A stretch of DNA of 64,000 bases, taken from positions 3,693,957-3,757,956 of the forward strand of contig JAUPFP010000008.1 of the NCBI GenBank assembly GCA_036925085.1, in the 5' to 3' direction. Position 1 is the first letter of the stretch. Each line of letters begins with the position of its first letter. Position numbers and translations under genes: made by a program. Shown one piece after another: positions 1 to 13,141 of this stretch. The notes below the pieces were generated by a model. The model saw only the letters and a list, made by a program, of their open reading frames with translations. It was not told where the DNA came from and did no database searches. The DNA comes from Brachycybe producta (lineage: Eukaryota; Arthropoda; Diplopoda; Playtdesmida; Andrognathidae).

Positions 1-520
1 AGCAGGCTTTAATGGCCAATATGCAGCAATGATACTAGTGACTAAAGGCCAAACTGCATATTTGCTTTCTGCAGCTTTCTACTGATTGCTGCAGCAAAAT
101 GTAAAGCAACAAAGTCAATACTGCATATTTGCATTGAAATCTAACCTCTATAGCCTGTTAAAAAAGTGCTACGTAGCTGCTACGTCATAATCAGCTGACC
201 TGCAGGTTCATTTTTTGAGATCTGATTGGTTAGTTAGTAGGCCTATTTCAACGTTATGACCTGCGCTGCAAATATATATCAGCCCAAATGGAAGCTTTCA
301 ATAAGCAAGCAGATATACAATATCTGCAGCAAATATGCAGTAACAAGAAAAGCTATAAAAAACAACAACAACACAAAGTTTAGCTTTAAAGATGCAGAAA
401 AACAATGTGCAGTTCGGCGTTAAGTTGCTTAAAATTATAAGGCGAAAATCAAGTTTTTTAAAGACACAGAAAGCGAATATGCAGTTTTAACCTTTATGTA
501 AATCTAGAAAGAAGGGGAAG
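1..520. repeat. Cluster of AATATGCAG motifs
   Basis: No gene is recognisable. The 9-mer AATATGCAG or its complement occurs five times within 484 bases (18-26, 54-62, 121-129, 332-340, 476-484), mostly inside the longer form GCAAATATGCAG. The spacing is irregular, so this is not a simple tandem array. It may be the remains of a dispersed repeat cut by the window edge. A palindromic stretch around GCTACGTAGC lies near 168-180. Confidence 0.4.
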
Positions 521-2144
521 AAATAGTTAAAAGTTTCAAAAGATTGTTTTCTCTTGTTTTGAAACGAATTATGCGAAACTTACAGCACCTTTAACTCTTA
601 CGAAGTGTTTTTAAAAGTTTGCCAATGAGGGGGTAAATAATAATAAGTAAAAAAAATCTCTAGAATAATATATAAATCAAACTGTGTTACAAAAAAAAAA
701 AAAGATACACAACGACCACTCACATGGGGTTTTTAGTTTCTGGATGAATTGTGACAAGAGACATACTGAAGCCTAGGGATGAAAATACTGTAGAAGAGGT
801 GGTAATTGTGGTGGTACTGGCATAACTTTTCAAGTTGGCAACTAATCTTGAGGAATAATTAGTTAGCAAAAAAAAAAGAGGGGAATTGACATTAATTTAT
901 GGTGGTGGCGCCCACAGAAAAAAAACCCAAACAGGGGGGAATAGGGTAATTCTTTTTTTTTTTTTGAAGAAAAACAAGGGTTGATTTAATAATGAATTAG
1001 GATATGATGAAAAATTGACCATACAAAAAAAATTAATTGGAGGAATGATGTTCATTTTAAATTTAAAGTGTACTTAAAGGGTTATTATATAAGTATTGAA
1101 GAAACGCTGTATTATGAACAAAAAAAATAATGTTGGCTAACGAAGTAATTGCATAGACAGATAAATGTCAAGACTGATGATGGAAGTTAGTGTGAGTATG
1201 TACTGTATGTAGATGAATATTTGTTGAATGAAATGACTGAGAAATGATTGATTATCTCTTCACTTGTTGTCAAGTCACTGGCAATAACTTCAATTGTTTT
1301 CGTGTTTCCTCATTAAAGTCAAAATGAAAAGATGACGTCAATCATCACAATGGGGGTGATGGAGACAAGTTATTGAGCTTTGAACAATTTATTCAATTTG
1401 CATCATCACCCTGTATTAAGAAGTTGATTCAAATTGAGAGTTCGACTTCATTTCATATGTAAATTACATATTGACGTGACCATTTTTATCACTTAGATTT
1501 GTTAGACACCCTGTATAAGAAAAATTTCATAACCTTCACGAAAAAAACTTTTTTCGTTTGAGTTTTTGAAGGTAAAAACTTAAAAAAAAATACCAAAAGA
1601 AAACGGTGGGAAAACATCTTAAAAGTGGCTTAAATATTTGCGAGGAACATTACAAACAGGGACAACTGAAGTAAACAATAAATCATCTTTTTTTTACATT
1701 TGTCTGTAAAAAAGAAACATGAAAACTTTTTAAAAAAACGTATTTTGGTGTATAAATACAAATTTTTGTTCTTTCTCCATGTTTTTGGAAAACTTTTGTA
1801 ATTTATTAATCTTTTAGAGGAAATATACAAATTGGTTATGTACTGTAAATACCTAAAACCCATGGGCCTGTAGGCTGGCAATTTTATGGGAAAAGATTTA
1901 CGAGCTTCATAAGCCTGCTTGGGTTTTGTAGGATTCATTGGGAATGGTGGTATTTTTTACTGTAGCCTTTTGTAAAAACTCATTCCATGGTTTTTTTGTG
2001 GATCTGGTAGGCGTTTATAACTGCAGCATGTTTGTTTTGTGGGGTTTTATGAATGCAGACCATGAACTTTGAGGGCCTCGAGAACTTGGTGAACTGCCCT
2101 GAGTTGGGCCACAATTTACTTTTTAAAAAAAGATAGGTTTCCAG
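521..2144. other. AT-rich stretch without a recognised gene
   Basis: I see homopolymer A/T runs and short chance open frames only. Near 1503-1517 there is GACACCCTGTATAAG, and CACCCTGTATTAAG near 1408. These resemble the outer end of mariner-type terminal repeats, but I could not find a partner end. One TGACGTCA lies at 1333-1340. Confidence 0.5.
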
Positions 2145-2419
2145 CAGGGACGTCATTTGGGGGGTGCAAGGGGGGGCATTTGCCCCCCCCCCCTGAAAAA
2201 CAATTGTGTTATTACAATCAGTATACACATATGTTATAACTAGAGTTTGTGCATATTTTTTTCAAATTTCTTGCAAATATAAATAAATCCATCAAAACCT
2301 AATTTATATTAAGTGGCAATACGCACACATCTTGCAGCACTGGCCTGCACATATACAAAAATTAGCAAGTCGGTCAAGTTTTGCCCCCCCCCCTGGAAAA
2401 AACTGAAATGACGGCCCTG
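2145..2419. mobile_element. Non-autonomous hAT-type MITE with perfect 8-bp TSD
   Basis: The left end reads CAGGGACGTCATTT and the right end is the inverse of CAGGGCCGTCATTT. The 8-bp direct repeat GTTTCCAG abuts both ends (2137-2144 and 2420-2427), which is the hAT signature. Inside are G-rich and C-rich runs that can pair near each end. It is about 275 bp, with no coding capacity; transposase would have to come from elsewhere. The exact TSD and clean ends suggest a fairly recent insertion. Confidence 0.85.
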
Positions 2420-2649
2420 GTTTCCAGTATGTAATACCATTTTACCCAGTATGTTTCGTCTGGATGGAAGAACGTAATGGAAGAACGTAATGCGATTTGT
2501 TTGAAAAGGATTTTTGCATTAATTAGAACCTTATAGGTACAGTAGTGAGTGACTTTTCATATTTTCTGTTACAGTACTTTTTCTGCTTTAATTAAAAAAT
2601 GATAGGAACTATTTCTACTGGGTGATTATTTAGCTTACAGTCTGGTATA
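2420..2649. other. Spacer with a small tandem duplication
   Basis: No gene. The 13-mer GGAAGAACGTAAT occurs twice in direct succession around 2464-2491. The rest is unremarkable AT-rich sequence. Confidence 0.45.
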
Positions 2650-2949
2650 CCCTAGTACACACCTGATAATTTGAATGCATTTAAATAATAAACGTGTTCT
2701 ACAGAGCCCTGTGAAGGACAAACAAACAATATGTCGAATTCAATTTATTCATTTAACAATCTGAAATCATTGAGTTAATACTCAAATATAATAATATATA
2801 AATTAATTGACAAAATATTGATTTAGTATTTCAATTTAAAATATTAATAGTAAAGTAATTTTTAATTGGTTCATGTCCATAACTGGATAATTCCATAATT
2901 CACCTAAACACATTTAATTTGAATTCATTTAACTCATGTGTGTACAAGG
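2650..2949 (+). mobile_element. TA-flanked MITE family (CCTAGTACACAC ends), copy 1
   Basis: About 300 bp, starting CCCTAGTACACACC and ending GTGTGTACAAGG. The ends form a 12- to 14-bp imperfect terminal inverted repeat and TA dinucleotides flank both sides, which fits a Tc1/mariner-type non-autonomous element. Shared internal landmarks are ATGCATTTAAATAATAAACG and CAGAGCCCTGTGAAGG. Three more copies occur in the window (12861-13141 inverted, 27295-27564, 59528-59818). No coding frame. Confidence 0.8.
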
Positions 2950-5890
2950 TATTAGGCTGTTAACTAAATAAATTATACTATTATGAATCGTTGACTTATT
3001 ATAATTTTAACCAAATGTTTGATGAAATTCCTCCATTTGGATGAATACTTATTTTTAATGAAGAAAGAATGCTTACAAAGTCGGTTTCAACATCGAAACT
3101 AGCGACAAACTATTTTGTGGTTCTTTCTTGTACTAGAAAACAAATCTAAAATGATATAAACAATTTCTTGAATGAGAGAGAAGTGGGTTTCTAAAGTCTA
3201 ATCACGAAGATTGTTTAAGGTGGACAAGAGAAAAATATTTCATAAGTTTCTTGGAAATACAGTTTTTTCTTAACAACAACGAACATAAAGCAAATAGATT
3301 GCAGCAAATGTCATCCATTATTCAGTTGCACCATCATTTGACATTTTATTTTACAAAAATCCTAAGAAATTGCTTAATAAATTTTTTAAAGCATGTATGT
3401 ACCGGAAGTTTTATAATTACTGAATTAGTAATAGCAAAATAAAAAAAAAGGTTGGTTATACGTTTAGCAACATTAAAATACTAATTTGTTATTTTAATAT
3501 TTAGGTGTACAGGATAATAGATGTTCTCGTGCACTTCCCTATTCTATATATTAATTAGTATTTACTAATAACTAAAGAGAGGTAATCGCACTGACTTTTT
3601 TTTTGGTATGATTCACTGCAAGAAATGAGAAGAAACATGATTGCCGTGATTCTTTCACAATGTCTAACAAAAATGCCAAAAGATGGTTTTACAACTAACG
3701 ACGACTATTGTTGGACGTGTAAGCTAACAGTGCTTCTAGGTAATGTGGTTGTAGTATACTGGGTACCAGAAATGAAATATATTAATCTCCGAATTGTTAG
3801 CCTACAATTCTAACCCTGGTTATCGTTTGAGATGGAATCGTGTCAGATTAACCCAGCCAAAAAGCCAAAAAGATAGACAAAAAACCATTGCAACTTGTGC
3901 AATTTTGCTGTAAATATTACCAGTGTGGTTGCCACTTAACATAATCATAAAATTAAAAATTGCTCTAAAAAAAGGTGACAAATTACTTTATTTTGCAATT
4001 TTCACTAAAAGTCGAATAACGAGTTTTTTCGATTTTATTTAGATTGACAACAAAGGATGTATTTTGTTAAAGTTGCAACTTGCAATAGTTGTAATTTTTT
4101 TGGTTACCCTACTAATTACAATTATATTTATATAAATATAGACCTCTGATAACATGATTGTGAAATGAACAAATCAATCAAACGATTTTTCTTTGACAAA
4201 ATACAAACACGGAAGCGCTATGTTAAAATAACCAGTTTTTAAATTATTTTAAAATGTTGAAGGAATCAAATAGGTCCTCCTCCAACCTTATTAACGTAAT
4301 GAAGACAAAGGTGTACTGTAGAGATCAAATATGGTAATTTTCTTGGTGTGTGTTTTGCGTGGATTCACAATGCAACAAACAATGTCTGACCTGCTGTCAA
4401 ACATTGTTGCATTTGTGGTTGTTGTTGGTTTGTTATATTAAGTTTCTCATTTGAGAAGTTGGGAGCCACAAATTACATTAAGGCCATTGGCAAACAGACC
4501 ACTTTTGGTGGTCCGATTTTGACTGTAAAATGAAGTTACAAGTGATTGAAATGTGGTTGTTGTGGATATATTCTTTATGGAAAGATTCCAAGTGATTGGT
4601 TTTGACAACAAGCAGACTTCATTTAGGTTGAGAATCTTTGTAATAAAGGCAATGAATGATCGGATATTTACTTATCCTAGCTGTATATGAAAGTTATGAT
4701 ATTCAAAAATAGACATCAATCATGACAACAGTCAACAGTCAGGTAGTTGTCATTTATTAGAACCAAAGTTTTGGTTTGTTTGTATTTGATTCTTGATATT
4801 AATACTCTATAGAAGAAGAAAAAAAAAACAATTTATAAGTAGCTAATAATAGAATTTATTTATATAAAAAGCGATGTTTGTCTTATGTGACACCTACTTA
4901 AAGGTCATTAAACTTAAAACTTATCATTCAATAATGTTATGTTAGTAGACTACTTCAAGTAAGAAAAATATAAATCTTAAATTGAATCACATACAAAACA
5001 AGTTAAACAAATCTCTTTTAATCATTGTTACCTATAAATCAACCAGGTGGCGCTATTCATAAATACCTAGCTGGGTTTTTTGCATGATACATGGTATTAT
5101 AAAAAAAACTTAACAATGGTGTAAAATGAAGGGCTAGGTAAACTATGTGTAATGGTTGGTGTATGACCAAATTCACCCTAGTGAGTCAATTGAGCCCTTA
5201 GTATTTTATTAAGTTGGGCTGTAGAAAATGGGGTATATTATAATGCAACCAGCATAACACGCGAATGTCATATTCAATATAATTCGTCTATTCATTGCTT
5301 GTGCCCGTATGGGAGCAAAAATGGAATCTAGTATATAAGAGAAAAGGGGATCATTTAAATGTATTCACTTAATGGTATCGTCATTATGGTGCATAATAGC
5401 CCATGCTCTTAACACTAGGGCTCCAAATTTCAGAATAAAAGGTCCCCCCCCTTTTTGTTATTTCTATGACTAAGGTCTTTTCTTTTGGTTCTAATGGCAC
5501 CATACAATGTGAAAGTTTTGTAATAATACTCCCATCTGGAATTGATAGAAAAGCAAAGGGGAGAATGCAAGTTGCAACATTGATGCTGTTGCATAGATTA
5601 CGTTGGACCACATGCAAAGGGACAAAACACCCTGTAATTACATTTTCAAAGGATGATAACTGAAAGTCAGTATTGCAAGCAAAAACCCGTTTGATATAGT
5701 CAAACGATAACGTCGATAAGGTACCACCACCCTAAGTGATTGTTCCCATAGTCTTTTATGTCATTTTGTGCCAATGGAGCAAAGCAAATTTTGAATGTTT
5801 TGACATGTATCAAAGACAAACAGAATTGTGGAATTTTTCAGTGCAAAATATATTTGAAATCGTTGTTTGAAATACGACTATACATGTAGC
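2950..5890. other. AT-rich stretch without a recognised gene
   Basis: No supported gene. A small imperfect hairpin lies at about 4368-4412, with arms around AATGCAACAAACAATGT and ACATTGTTGCATT. The short open frames at 5384-5663 overlap on both strands and have no recognisable domain. Confidence 0.5.
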
Positions 5891-6056
5891 TCAAGAAGGT
5901 AACTTGGCATTTGAACTTCAACTTGAATCCTCTGAGTGAAGTTTCAACATAGAAACCCCCTGTTCAAAGGGTACTCAAATAAATCAGGGGGTTTTGGTAT
6001 TGGAACCTTGTTGAGAGGGTTCAAGTTGAAGTTCATGTGCCAAGTTTCCATCTTGA
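5891..6056. mobile_element. Foldback element, TCAAGAAGG..ACTTGGC family, copy 1
   Basis: The two halves are inverted copies. The left arm reads TCAAGAAGGTAACTTGGC, then TTGAACTTCAACTTGAA; the right arm carries the complements in reverse order and ends TCTTGA. A second inner hairpin is built from AACCCCCTG and CAGGGGGTT. Related copies or ends lie at 25106-25292, 40318-41640 (interrupted), about 9750-9790 and 62030-62102. Non-coding; the transposon superfamily is not determined. Confidence 0.7.
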
Positions 6057-9000
6057 CACTTCTCATGTACTTCACTGGTTTCACAAAGTGACTGAACCTT
6101 AATATGTGAATTTGGCAGCTATGCAGTTTGGCATTTGTTTAATTTGCTGCTTTTTTCAATTTGGCGCTTGATTGGCGCCACCGGCTTCACAGACATGGTT
6201 TAGTTGTATTTTATATTTCAGATGACAAGTCAGTTGGATTTCCCAAAATATCCAATTCTGCAACATAATTTGCATGTGAAATGCAAACTTGAATTTGCTT
6301 AAACATATCTAGAATATGAATAATTAATTACTTGCTTACTCATATTCGCTTTCATAGATGTACTTTTCAAAGTTTTCCATATAATAGTATATATACTACA
6401 GTAGATGTGATTCAGAACTCTTGATGAGTGTCATTTTTTAATATTGTCCATGATTTAGATCTAAATGAAGCATTTTTATCCGCTAACCCTGAATTTGCCT
6501 GCCCGTGAAAATTCACTGATGTGTGTATGCCCGGGGTGTATGCAGTCAGTCCTATGGGCGTTGTCCCACAAACAATACAGAAAAAAAAAAAAGAACAACA
6601 ACAAAAAAAAAAGATTGCTCGTCTTCCTCATACGGGTCGTTCACCGGATTCCTTTTATTTTCCATTCTATATGAATACATATTTGCAACTTTTCCTTTCA
6701 TTGAGGGTTGTCTGCCAACCGTGGCAATGCGTCCCATAACGAAAATGAAAATCTGATTGTTGTCATAGATAGGTTATAGGCTAGTTATAATTATAATAGA
6801 CAACTTATACAGAAAACACACACACACACACTTGTTACACCTTTGTCATTCCACCACAAGGATATTTTTTTGTATATTTAAAAAATATAATACAATATTT
6901 TAAATAACACCTTTAAAAACTGATTATACAAATTTATATTTAAAATAAATTCAGAAATAAGGAACTTCTTTACGTATAAAACATTGTTATTATTAACCAT
7001 ATATTTTTTTGTATGGAAATTGTTATTTTTATTAAATGAGGAAGGGAAAAAAGGGTGTTTTACCAGGTGGTGGTAAGTTTATTCAACTGTTATTTGGATT
7101 TTATGCAAATGAATGTCTTTTGTGGCCATATATAATATATTATATATAAAATATTCATTTTGAAATTTCTCATTGGTGCCGTCCCAAAGAGACATTTTAC
7201 ATGGAACTCTAGGGTCAATAAATAACATCATATTATCATAAGATCAATATTGTAAAAAATTCAAAATTGTATTTTACAAGGAAAAAATAAAGAGAAACTT
7301 TCAATAATACAACAGAAGAAATTTTGAAGAGACAACAGAATGATGATGTTTTTTCTTTTTTAAAAAAAAATGGCATAAAAGACAATTACAATTGTTTTCT
7401 TCCTCCAATAGTATTTATCTCCATAGTTTTTTTTTGTCTGTCTTGTCTTCTGGTACTGTTTCAAGTGTTTACATTTTTACATTATTATTGTTGCTGCATC
7501 TAATAATCATCATCATCATTCTGTTGTGATGTAGTGTATTTTAGTCGTAAACCTTTCACTTTCTATGAAAACGTTTTATTTCCTTATTGATGGATGTTTA
7601 AAAAAGAATAATAAAATTGGACTTCACAGTCAGTTGAATTCGTTCTGATAATATAATAACCTAAATCATAATATATTAAGTATATTTTTTTAATACATAT
7701 TTTTCATGTTATAAAGTCTCCCTCGTATACATAATGAAACAATTTTTTTTTATTTTCTATGTTTTCCTTCCTTCTTGTGACATGTTGTTTTTCTCATGTA
7801 ATTTCAAGATTTACTAGAAAATAAAACTATTGCCACATTATGAGGTTTTTTTTAAAAAAAAAATGTATCTCTAATTATAGGTCACTTTTTTCATGTGTGA
7901 TTTTTTTAATGTGATTTACGTGCCTGTAATATAGAAGTATTCATATCACTAGAATATTAAAATTTAAAATATATCCTGAAGATAAAGATTAAAAAAAATT
8001 AAGACTTGTGTTATTTATCTTAAACATATATAAATCTTTATGGGTAAAAGTTCAAAAATCACTTTCAAAATCTTTTCATTTTTTTGAGTCTAGCCAAAAG
8101 AGATCAGTTTATTTTAAATTTCCCAATGATGCTGCTTTTAATGAGTGATGGTTTCAACCTTCATAACACTGTGGGCCATATATAGTGAGCTGGGGATATA
8201 GGAACCTTATTACAAAAAAAAGTCATAAAATTTTGGCAATTTATGACTTTATGACTTCCCATATTATTAACCACACGAGTCAATAGTAGTCATATGAAAA
8301 CAGTTATAATAGTTTGTGATTGTTACAAGCTTATGAGCTAGATATGACAGTTTACTGTCACATAACAGTCGTATTATCTTTCTGTAATGAGGCTCCCCCA
8401 CCCCGGATTTCAAGAAGGTTGAAAATTGAACTGAATTGAATCTTCTCATTTTTAGTAAATTATTTGAATAAATGAATAATTATATAAATTACGATTATTT
8501 GTTTTTAAATTTAATTTAATAATTAAATTTAATTTATGTTTCTATTGATGATACACTCTTTTAATGTATTTTGAGAGCTGAATGTGGCTCGCGAGCCACC
8601 AATTGAACGTGTATTTACTATAGATGATTCATCCTTCATACAATATCGAACTAAAATCTTAAAGTATTATTTGAGGATATTAAGATATAAGAAAATCTTA
8701 AAAGTTTATTGAACTATTTTGACATGTAATAAGACAAAGGGAGAAAAAATTTTCTCAAGCAATCAAAAGACAAAAGACTTGAATCAAGGCCTATGGCAAT
8801 CACACAAATGAAATACAAACAGGTAGAATCTAATGTTGTATGCAGCTTTTTTTTCGTTGTTGTTGCAAACAATGAGATTAAAAAGTGAAGAGAATCAATT
8901 GTTTGTTTGCTTTCTTTGACCATAAAAAACCTTTTAAACTATTTTTTTTTATTACTATTAGTCATTTTCGTTATATTTTTGTATCTGTCATATAATAGTA

Positions 9001-11322
9001 TTAATAATAATATGCTCAGAGCTAGCGTTTAGTATCAATTAATATTAATAAAAGGGGGGTGGAATTTCTTTTAACTAATTAGAGTAGGTGAGGAGTGGGT
9101 GGTAAGTAGTGTAAATGAATAAATTACTTCATTTGCAAATTGCCGTGACTATTATAATAAAAAAAAATAATGAGCATTCGTCCTCATTTAGAAAAAAAAT
9201 ACAAGTAAAAATTAGCTTAATGATTTAAAAATGGCGGCCATCTTGTTATCTATGCTATCATTGTAATATGATTTCTAAACAATACTATTTATTAGTTTAA
9301 TCAGAAATAATGTAGCTTAAATAGTAAACAACTGTACTGTTTGTAAGTAATAGTAAACTTCATAATATGCACGATAATTGTCATTAACATCATATTATTT
9401 GCAATAAAGCGGAAAATGAAGGATTTTTTTTCTTCAGAATTGGGTGATTAATTGTTGCCAAGTTCAAACACAGTTTGAAACACAAGGATGTATTAATAAA
9501 CCACTACTGTTATACTTTTGAACTGTCCCTGTATGTAATTGTTGTATATTAAAAATTTATAGCTAAAATTGTAGCATCCAAATATGGTTACATGGGAGGG
9601 GAAAGGCAGTTTATAAAGGAAACTTGGACTGCTTATCTTTTTTATATTAGTTTTTGTCGGGAAATGGAGAAGGCAAAGGACCTTCTCACCAGTATTTTCT
9701 TCATCTAGGTTCCTTCCTGTACAAAATATTAAGAATGTCATACATTCTGGGTCCAAATTCAAGAAGGAAACTTGGCCCCTTGAACTTTGTATGGTTTTTC
9801 TAACATATGAAACTTTTTGTACAAATGGTAATCTTTAAGGCCAAAAGAAATACTCTGTTTAGAGACTTAATAGTTACTCTGTAACCTGCTGAGAGTTGTA
9901 GGGTAACTCTGGCCTCTAACAAGACTCTTTGCAAAAAAAAAGTATCTTTTTACCTTATTAATACATTAATAATTATTAATTAATTATTAATTAATTAACA
10001 GGATTTTTCTAAATTGGAAGCCCTGTTCTAAGGCTTCAAATTAAAGTGTGAAACTAATCAAAAAAATTACATGAAACTTCCTATCATTTAGTTCATGAGT
10101 TTAGCATCAGCTTTGATTTCTTTTTAAATTTGGGCCTAGGTTTCTATATTAATTCAAATATAAAAAAATTGATTTATATATTTTGATTTAGATTTATATG
10201 TTTTAATAATTGAGATTTTTATTCATATCTGGCTCGCAACACTCAATTATGTTGAGAATCCAAATTAATTTTAGAGTATCATGATGACCAAATAAAGAGA
10301 TCTTGAGGGGGGGGGGGGAGAGAAAAATCACGCACTATGTCCATGTCTAAAATAAACACATTCTTTAATGACTAACCTGGTAATTGTGTTATTGTGATGT
10401 ATGTTTAATGATGAAAGATATTGTTTAATTATCAGGTTATTTTCCATTGTATCTGAGCTTTATAGTTGTTTGTTGTCAGGTTCAAATGTGAAACGTGTCT
10501 CAGGTACAATCTCTCTCTCTCCTTCTAAAATTTGTATTGTAACGTGAAGCAATCAAAAGCAAAAATGCCTGAACAGTTTTCAAAAACAAAAAAAAGGAGC
10601 AATTTGCGCCCCACTTTTTTTTTTCAATTGACCCCATTCTCTCATCTATCAATTTTCAAGGGGTCTTGTGGTGTGGCTGACCTGGACATAAGGGGTCAAC
10701 CGATACGGATCTATTATTATTAGTGGTGTATACCCACATACATTTATCGATGGCAACAAGTCTGAAGGGGGATGGATTGTCGTTATAATTTTTTACTTTA
10801 GTCTGGCTAAGACGCTTTACAATTAAAGTGGGTCACTTGGTTATTTTAAAAACTAGAAATAAAAAAAAGAAACGTGTGGCCCACAAAAACACTTTAGTTT
10901 TGTCCAAAAAAAAAAAGGTAACAATATTTTTTAATAACTATAGAGCAAGGCCAAGGTCTACTTTATATACAGTATTATTATATGAAGGAACATATTTTTT
11001 TATAATTAAGGTAATGATGATGTATTTTTTACCTGATTTAATGATATTCAGGTAGAGGAGGAGGATGTAAAGTAAGTCATGTATTTCAATTGGTCTTCGT
11101 ATCGATTTCTCTATTCAAACAGTGCAGAAAGTTCAACACAGGTGTTATATATGTAAAAATGTTTACAACTGAATGTTGTTTATATTGGTGTCATATTATT
11201 ATTTATATAGTTTAGACAGTATAATCTAACTTGTGTTATTGTATCTGACTTTGTTCATAAACTCACATTTCTGCCCACTAGTTTGATTGATTGGTTTTAT
11301 ACTCGGAAAAACATCCGTCGTT
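6057..11322. other. AT-rich stretch without a recognised gene
   Basis: No supported exon. It holds a CA repeat near 6815-6831, an AATT-rich palindromic patch near 9960-9998 and a G12 tract at 10307-10318. A lone end fragment of the foldback family sits at about 9750-9790 (GGTCCAAATTCAAGAAGG). Overlapping short frames at 6465-6756 on both strands come from low-complexity A/T sequence. Confidence 0.5.
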
Positions 11323-11484
11323 CTATACCTGCCTCATCGTATAAGAAAAAGCTTGTGACGTCAGAGGGATTGACAAAAATTTAGGCTTGTGTCATTTTGT
11401 CTATCAGAATATAAATGACACAATTCTTAATTTTATGTGAACCATTCCTCTGACGTCACAAGCTTCTTTTTTACAATGAGGTAA
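11323..11484. mobile_element. Foldback MITE with AGCTTGTGACGTCA arms, copy 1
   Basis: The left arm contains AGCTTGTGACGTCAGAGG and the right arm CCTCTGACGTCACAAGCT, an exact inverted pair. The outer parts (CTGCCTCATCGTATAAGAA and its degraded complement) also pair. The loop contains a second inverted pair around TGTGTCATTT. A longer relative is at 35511-35732. No TSD could be fixed. Non-coding. Confidence 0.7.
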
Positions 11485-11613
11485 TTATACTTTTTGAAGC
11501 AGTTTTAAACAGAATTTGAAATCATTGTTAGTAACTAGAATAGTAAAAATAAACGAGGGGAATATAGACGTCTTATAAACAGCAAATTGTCGATCTCAGG
11601 GTTATTTCTAATG

Positions 11614-11886
11614 TTTCAGAAGCAACACTAGGGAGAAATTGAAAGTGTGCTAGAAACTAGAAGGGTAGATGAATCACTACGAGCGTATATAGTAATTTCA
11701 TGTTGATATTTTTCAAAATAAACGTTTTATAGACAATTAAAAATTGATCATTACTTATTTAAAGTTAGATCATTTTAAAACATAAAAAGCGTATTTTAAA
11801 AGTTAATAACGTGAAAACACTTGTGATTGAGCTGCCTTTCTAGTTTTTAAAACACTTTCAAGGTTCTCTTAATTTTGCTCCTGAAA
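11614..11886. mobile_element. Foldback element of the CTAGAAACTAGAAGGG family
   Basis: The left arm runs TTTCAGAAGCAACACTAGG, then TTGAAAGTG and CTAGAAACTAGAAGGG. The right arm carries the complements (CCTTTCTAGTTTTTAAA, CACTTTCAAGG) and ends GCTCCTGAAA. The arms span roughly 90 bp each around an AT-rich loop. Partial relatives are at about 12055-12180, 34615-34865, 34999-35060, 48045-48100 and inside 62703-63238. Non-coding. Confidence 0.65.
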
Positions 11887-12054
11887 TATAAAATAAACAA
11901 GAGTTTGAGAGGCTTTTACACTGTAAACTGTAAAGCCATCTTTCCTTTAAAATTTCTAAAAAAAAAATTCTAAAAATTCTATTTTTTAAAATAAACTTTT
12001 TATGGTAATTTCAAATTATTTTCATTTTTCACTTCAAGCTGAGCCAAAATGTGA

Positions 12055-12180
12055 AGAAAAAAAATCACTTCTTAAAAGATATCAACATGAAAAACCTTTA
12101 CATGGTTCAATTATTCTTTTAGTTTCTAAAAACATTGTCAAGTTTTTCTTAATCCGTTGTTTCTAAAACATAGAAACATG
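12055..12180. repeat. Partial arm of the same foldback family
   Basis: It shares AAAAGATATCAACATGAAAA and TTTTAGTTTCTAAAAACA with the 62703-63238 element and with the right arm of 11614-11886. Its partner arm on the left is not clear, so this is probably a decayed or half copy. Confidence 0.5.
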
Positions 12181-12860
12181 AATTTTAAGTGACAATTTTT
12201 ATACAGTCACCGCCAAATGATATATTTTTTGGGTGTAAAATAGCCTAAATTCAGTGTCACATTTTCCGGAGAGGGTCAACTCGTAGTAATGTCCTATATA
12301 CATGATATTTACTTGAGGGTTACCTGCCTTCTTTCCTTATTTTTCACACGTATCCGACATAATGTAACGGTTATCTTTTAATTTAAAAAAATAAAATCAG
12401 GGTCACCAATGATCTTGATTCATGAATGATGGACATTGAATTTCTTGAAAGCCAAATGGCGCAATGTTTTAAAATAATGGTAGAGCCAAAACGCTCTTCT
12501 TCTCACCCCCCCCCCCCCCTTAAAAGATTAAAATTTGGTATAAAATTTCTTCATTAGAATGAATGTCAGACTTATGTCTTTCTTTAGTTACCGATCCACT
12601 TACAGACTTTTTCTAACTAAAAAAAACATGTCTCAAGTTCACTAATGTGTTCTTACACTAATTATATTCGTTGCCCTTTGAATTCACTTTCGAAATTCTT
12701 TTTGTAACTTCTTCTAATTGTAGATTAGCAAATCTCATCGTCAATTGATGAATAATTCAAATTATTTTTAATTTTATTCAGAAGTTCGTTATAATTCAGT
12801 TACAGTTGTTTTTAAGTGGTTATTCTGTGTTTAGAAATAACATTAAGAAAAACTTGATTG
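12181..12860. other. Spacer with a C14 tract
   Basis: No gene recognised. A run of 14 C lies at 12506-12519. The remainder is AT-rich. Confidence 0.5.
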
Positions 12861-13141
12861 TTTTACACACATGAGTTGAATGAATTCAAATTAATTGTGT
12901 TTAGATGAATTATACGGAATCCAGTTAAGGACATGAACTAAATAAAAATCTACTTTAATTATTAATATTTTAAATTGAAATACTAAATCATTATTTTGTC
13001 AATAGTTTATTATATTTAAGTATTAACTCAATATTTTTTTCAGATTATTAACTGAATAAATATTGTTTGTTTGTCCTTCACAGGGCTCTGTAGAGCGCGT
13101 TTATTATTTAAATGCATTTAAATTATCAGGTGTGTACTAGG
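12861..13141 (-). mobile_element. TA-flanked MITE family, copy 2 (inverted)
   Basis: This is the reverse complement of the 2650-2949 element. It shares CCTTCACAGGGCTCTGTAGA and ends GGTGTGTACTAGG followed by TA. The left end is degraded: ACACACATGAG is present, but the outermost bases differ from the other copies. Non-coding. Confidence 0.75.
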
